A stretch of 32,988 bases of DNA from assembly GCA_034687125.1 (NCBI GenBank), contig JAQGBZ010000555.1:1-32988 (forward strand). The letters run 5' to 3'. Both the position numbers and the translations under genes were made by a program. The stretch is from Neelides folsomi (Eukaryota > Arthropoda > Collembola > Neelipleona > Neelidae). Of this stretch, positions 32,042 to 32,988 are shown one piece after another. The notes beneath the pieces were generated by a model. That model was not told where the DNA came from. It searched no databases and was given only the letters and a program-made list of their open reading frames with translations. Positions within the stretch are counted from its first letter, which is position 1. Each line of letters starts with the position of its first letter.

Positions 32042-32410
32042 TACCCGATACCCGATGAACTATTTGGCCGAATACCCGATGTACTAATTACCCGATGCCC
32101 GACGAAATACATTACATGGCCTATCTAATCTTCCATTTACCCGATGACCCGACGTACTAGTAAGCCGAAACCCGAGACCCGATGTACTAATTACCCGAAT
32201 TGGCTTCTTTTAGTCTCCAATCAACTTATAAATTGCAAAATCCCCCACCCTATACATCACATACAATTCATCACCCAACGTACTATTTGCCCGAATTGGC
32301 ATACGTTAGTCTGCCATTAACTTTAAAATTTCAAAATTTCTCATTTATGTAGTTTACATTCACTCCTTCACCCAATGCTACACCCGACGTACTAATTACC
32401 CGAATTGGCT
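32042..32410 (+). repeat. ACCCGA-rich degenerate tandem repeat
   Basis: At least thirteen CCCGA pentamers occur in about 370 bases, many as ACCCGATG or CCCGACG. A larger unit of about 96-109 bases is visible: GTACTAATTACCCGAATTGGC at 32184-32204 recurs at 32280-32300 (two changes) and exactly at 32389-32409. The first two copies are both followed by TTAGTCT and similar AT-rich DNA. This is a decayed tandem array. Confidence 0.8.
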
Positions 32411-32988
32411 TATTTCTGTAAAATGTGCACACTTTTACACGTGTAAAAGGGTTGAAACTAAACATTTGCATTTACATAAGTGTGGATTCTACACTATTAC
32501 ATGCGACACGCTATTACTATTACAGCGGATCCAGCATTGTGCCACATGTGCAATTTTCGGGCTATACACTAGATAAAATGAGATTTTTTTAAAAAATTTC
32601 TCCCTTCCTATTTTATTTTCTACCTTCAAAACTTTTTCCATCCTCCATCAATGAATTTTTACTTATTTTTCTGAAAAATATTCTCGGGACTTGAAGGCCC
32701 CTAAATTGGTTGTAATATCTTGATTTCTAAAAAGTTTATCTTTCGTTAATGAATTTTTCCTTATTTTATAAAAAAATTTTTGGTACCTAAAGGTCCCAAT
32801 ATTTTAACTTTGTACAATTTTGATTCAACTTATATGGGGCCATATTAAATAAAATTTGTTAATAATTAAACATAATTAAAATATCATTGAATATTTTCAA
32901 TACTATGAAGCTTTAATTAGTTTTAAAATTCATTACTTGATTTTTATTAAAATATGGCATATTTTTCAAATATTTATGCCAAAATATT
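32411..32988. other. Non-coding right edge with short palindrome
   Basis: It contains a perfect 18-base palindrome CTTTTACACGTGTAAAAG (32432-32449) directly after the repeat array, then AT-rich DNA without coding potential. Confidence 0.55.

Noticed and set aside
32042..32410. CRISPR-like array
   Set aside because: Repeats are degenerate, spacing is irregular and the genome is eukaryotic.

Overview
This is a stretch of nuclear animal genome. Intergenic DNA is very AT-rich, genes are split by many short GT-AG introns (mostly about 60-330 bases), and polyadenylation signals are AATAAA. The tRNA is eukaryotic, with no encoded CCA. Conserved genes are of metazoan type. TATA boxes, one paired with a TCAGT initiator, and the types of secreted protein suggest an arthropod. 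A springtail or mite is plausible, but the sequence does not settle the species. Most genes were assembled by hand from exons that keep an open frame across splice sites.

Layout. At the left edge (1-331) is a frameshifted fragment of a MULE-type transposase, followed by intergenic DNA with decayed short repeats. At 2116-5319 lies an intronless 1067-residue gene joining a stonustoxin-like (SNTX/MACPF) N-terminus, a helical region, a cysteine cluster and a GTPase domain. It converges on a secreted alpha-carbonic anhydrase (5380-6865, minus). A tRNA-Ile(AAT) sits at 7920-7993. From 8.5 to 18.8 kb there is a run of mostly small secreted-protein genes: a doubtful 53-residue protein, an NlpC/P60-like protein without its catalytic cysteine, a 51-residue peptide precursor, a ten-cysteine protein, a lipocalin and a 108-residue six-cysteine protein. 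A BBOX1-like dioxygenase lies among them. From 19.5 to 29.9 kb are three conserved housekeeping genes: TBC1D19 and BUD23 (minus) and ABCB6 (plus, divergent from BUD23). The right 3 kb holds a GC-richer orphan ORF and two fields of short CGGGT/ACCCG-type repeats.

How they fit together. The housekeeping genes act in separate processes: Rab/vesicle biology (TBC1D19), 18S rRNA methylation (BUD23), porphyrin or heavy-metal transport (ABCB6) and carnitine synthesis (BBOX1). The secreted genes share signal peptides and several have close TATA boxes, which suggests strongly regulated tissue-specific expression, perhaps in gland, gut or cuticle; that is inference. The most unusual items are the SNTX-GTPase fusion, the cysteine-less NlpC/P60-like protein, the short secreted peptides and several palindromic insertions.
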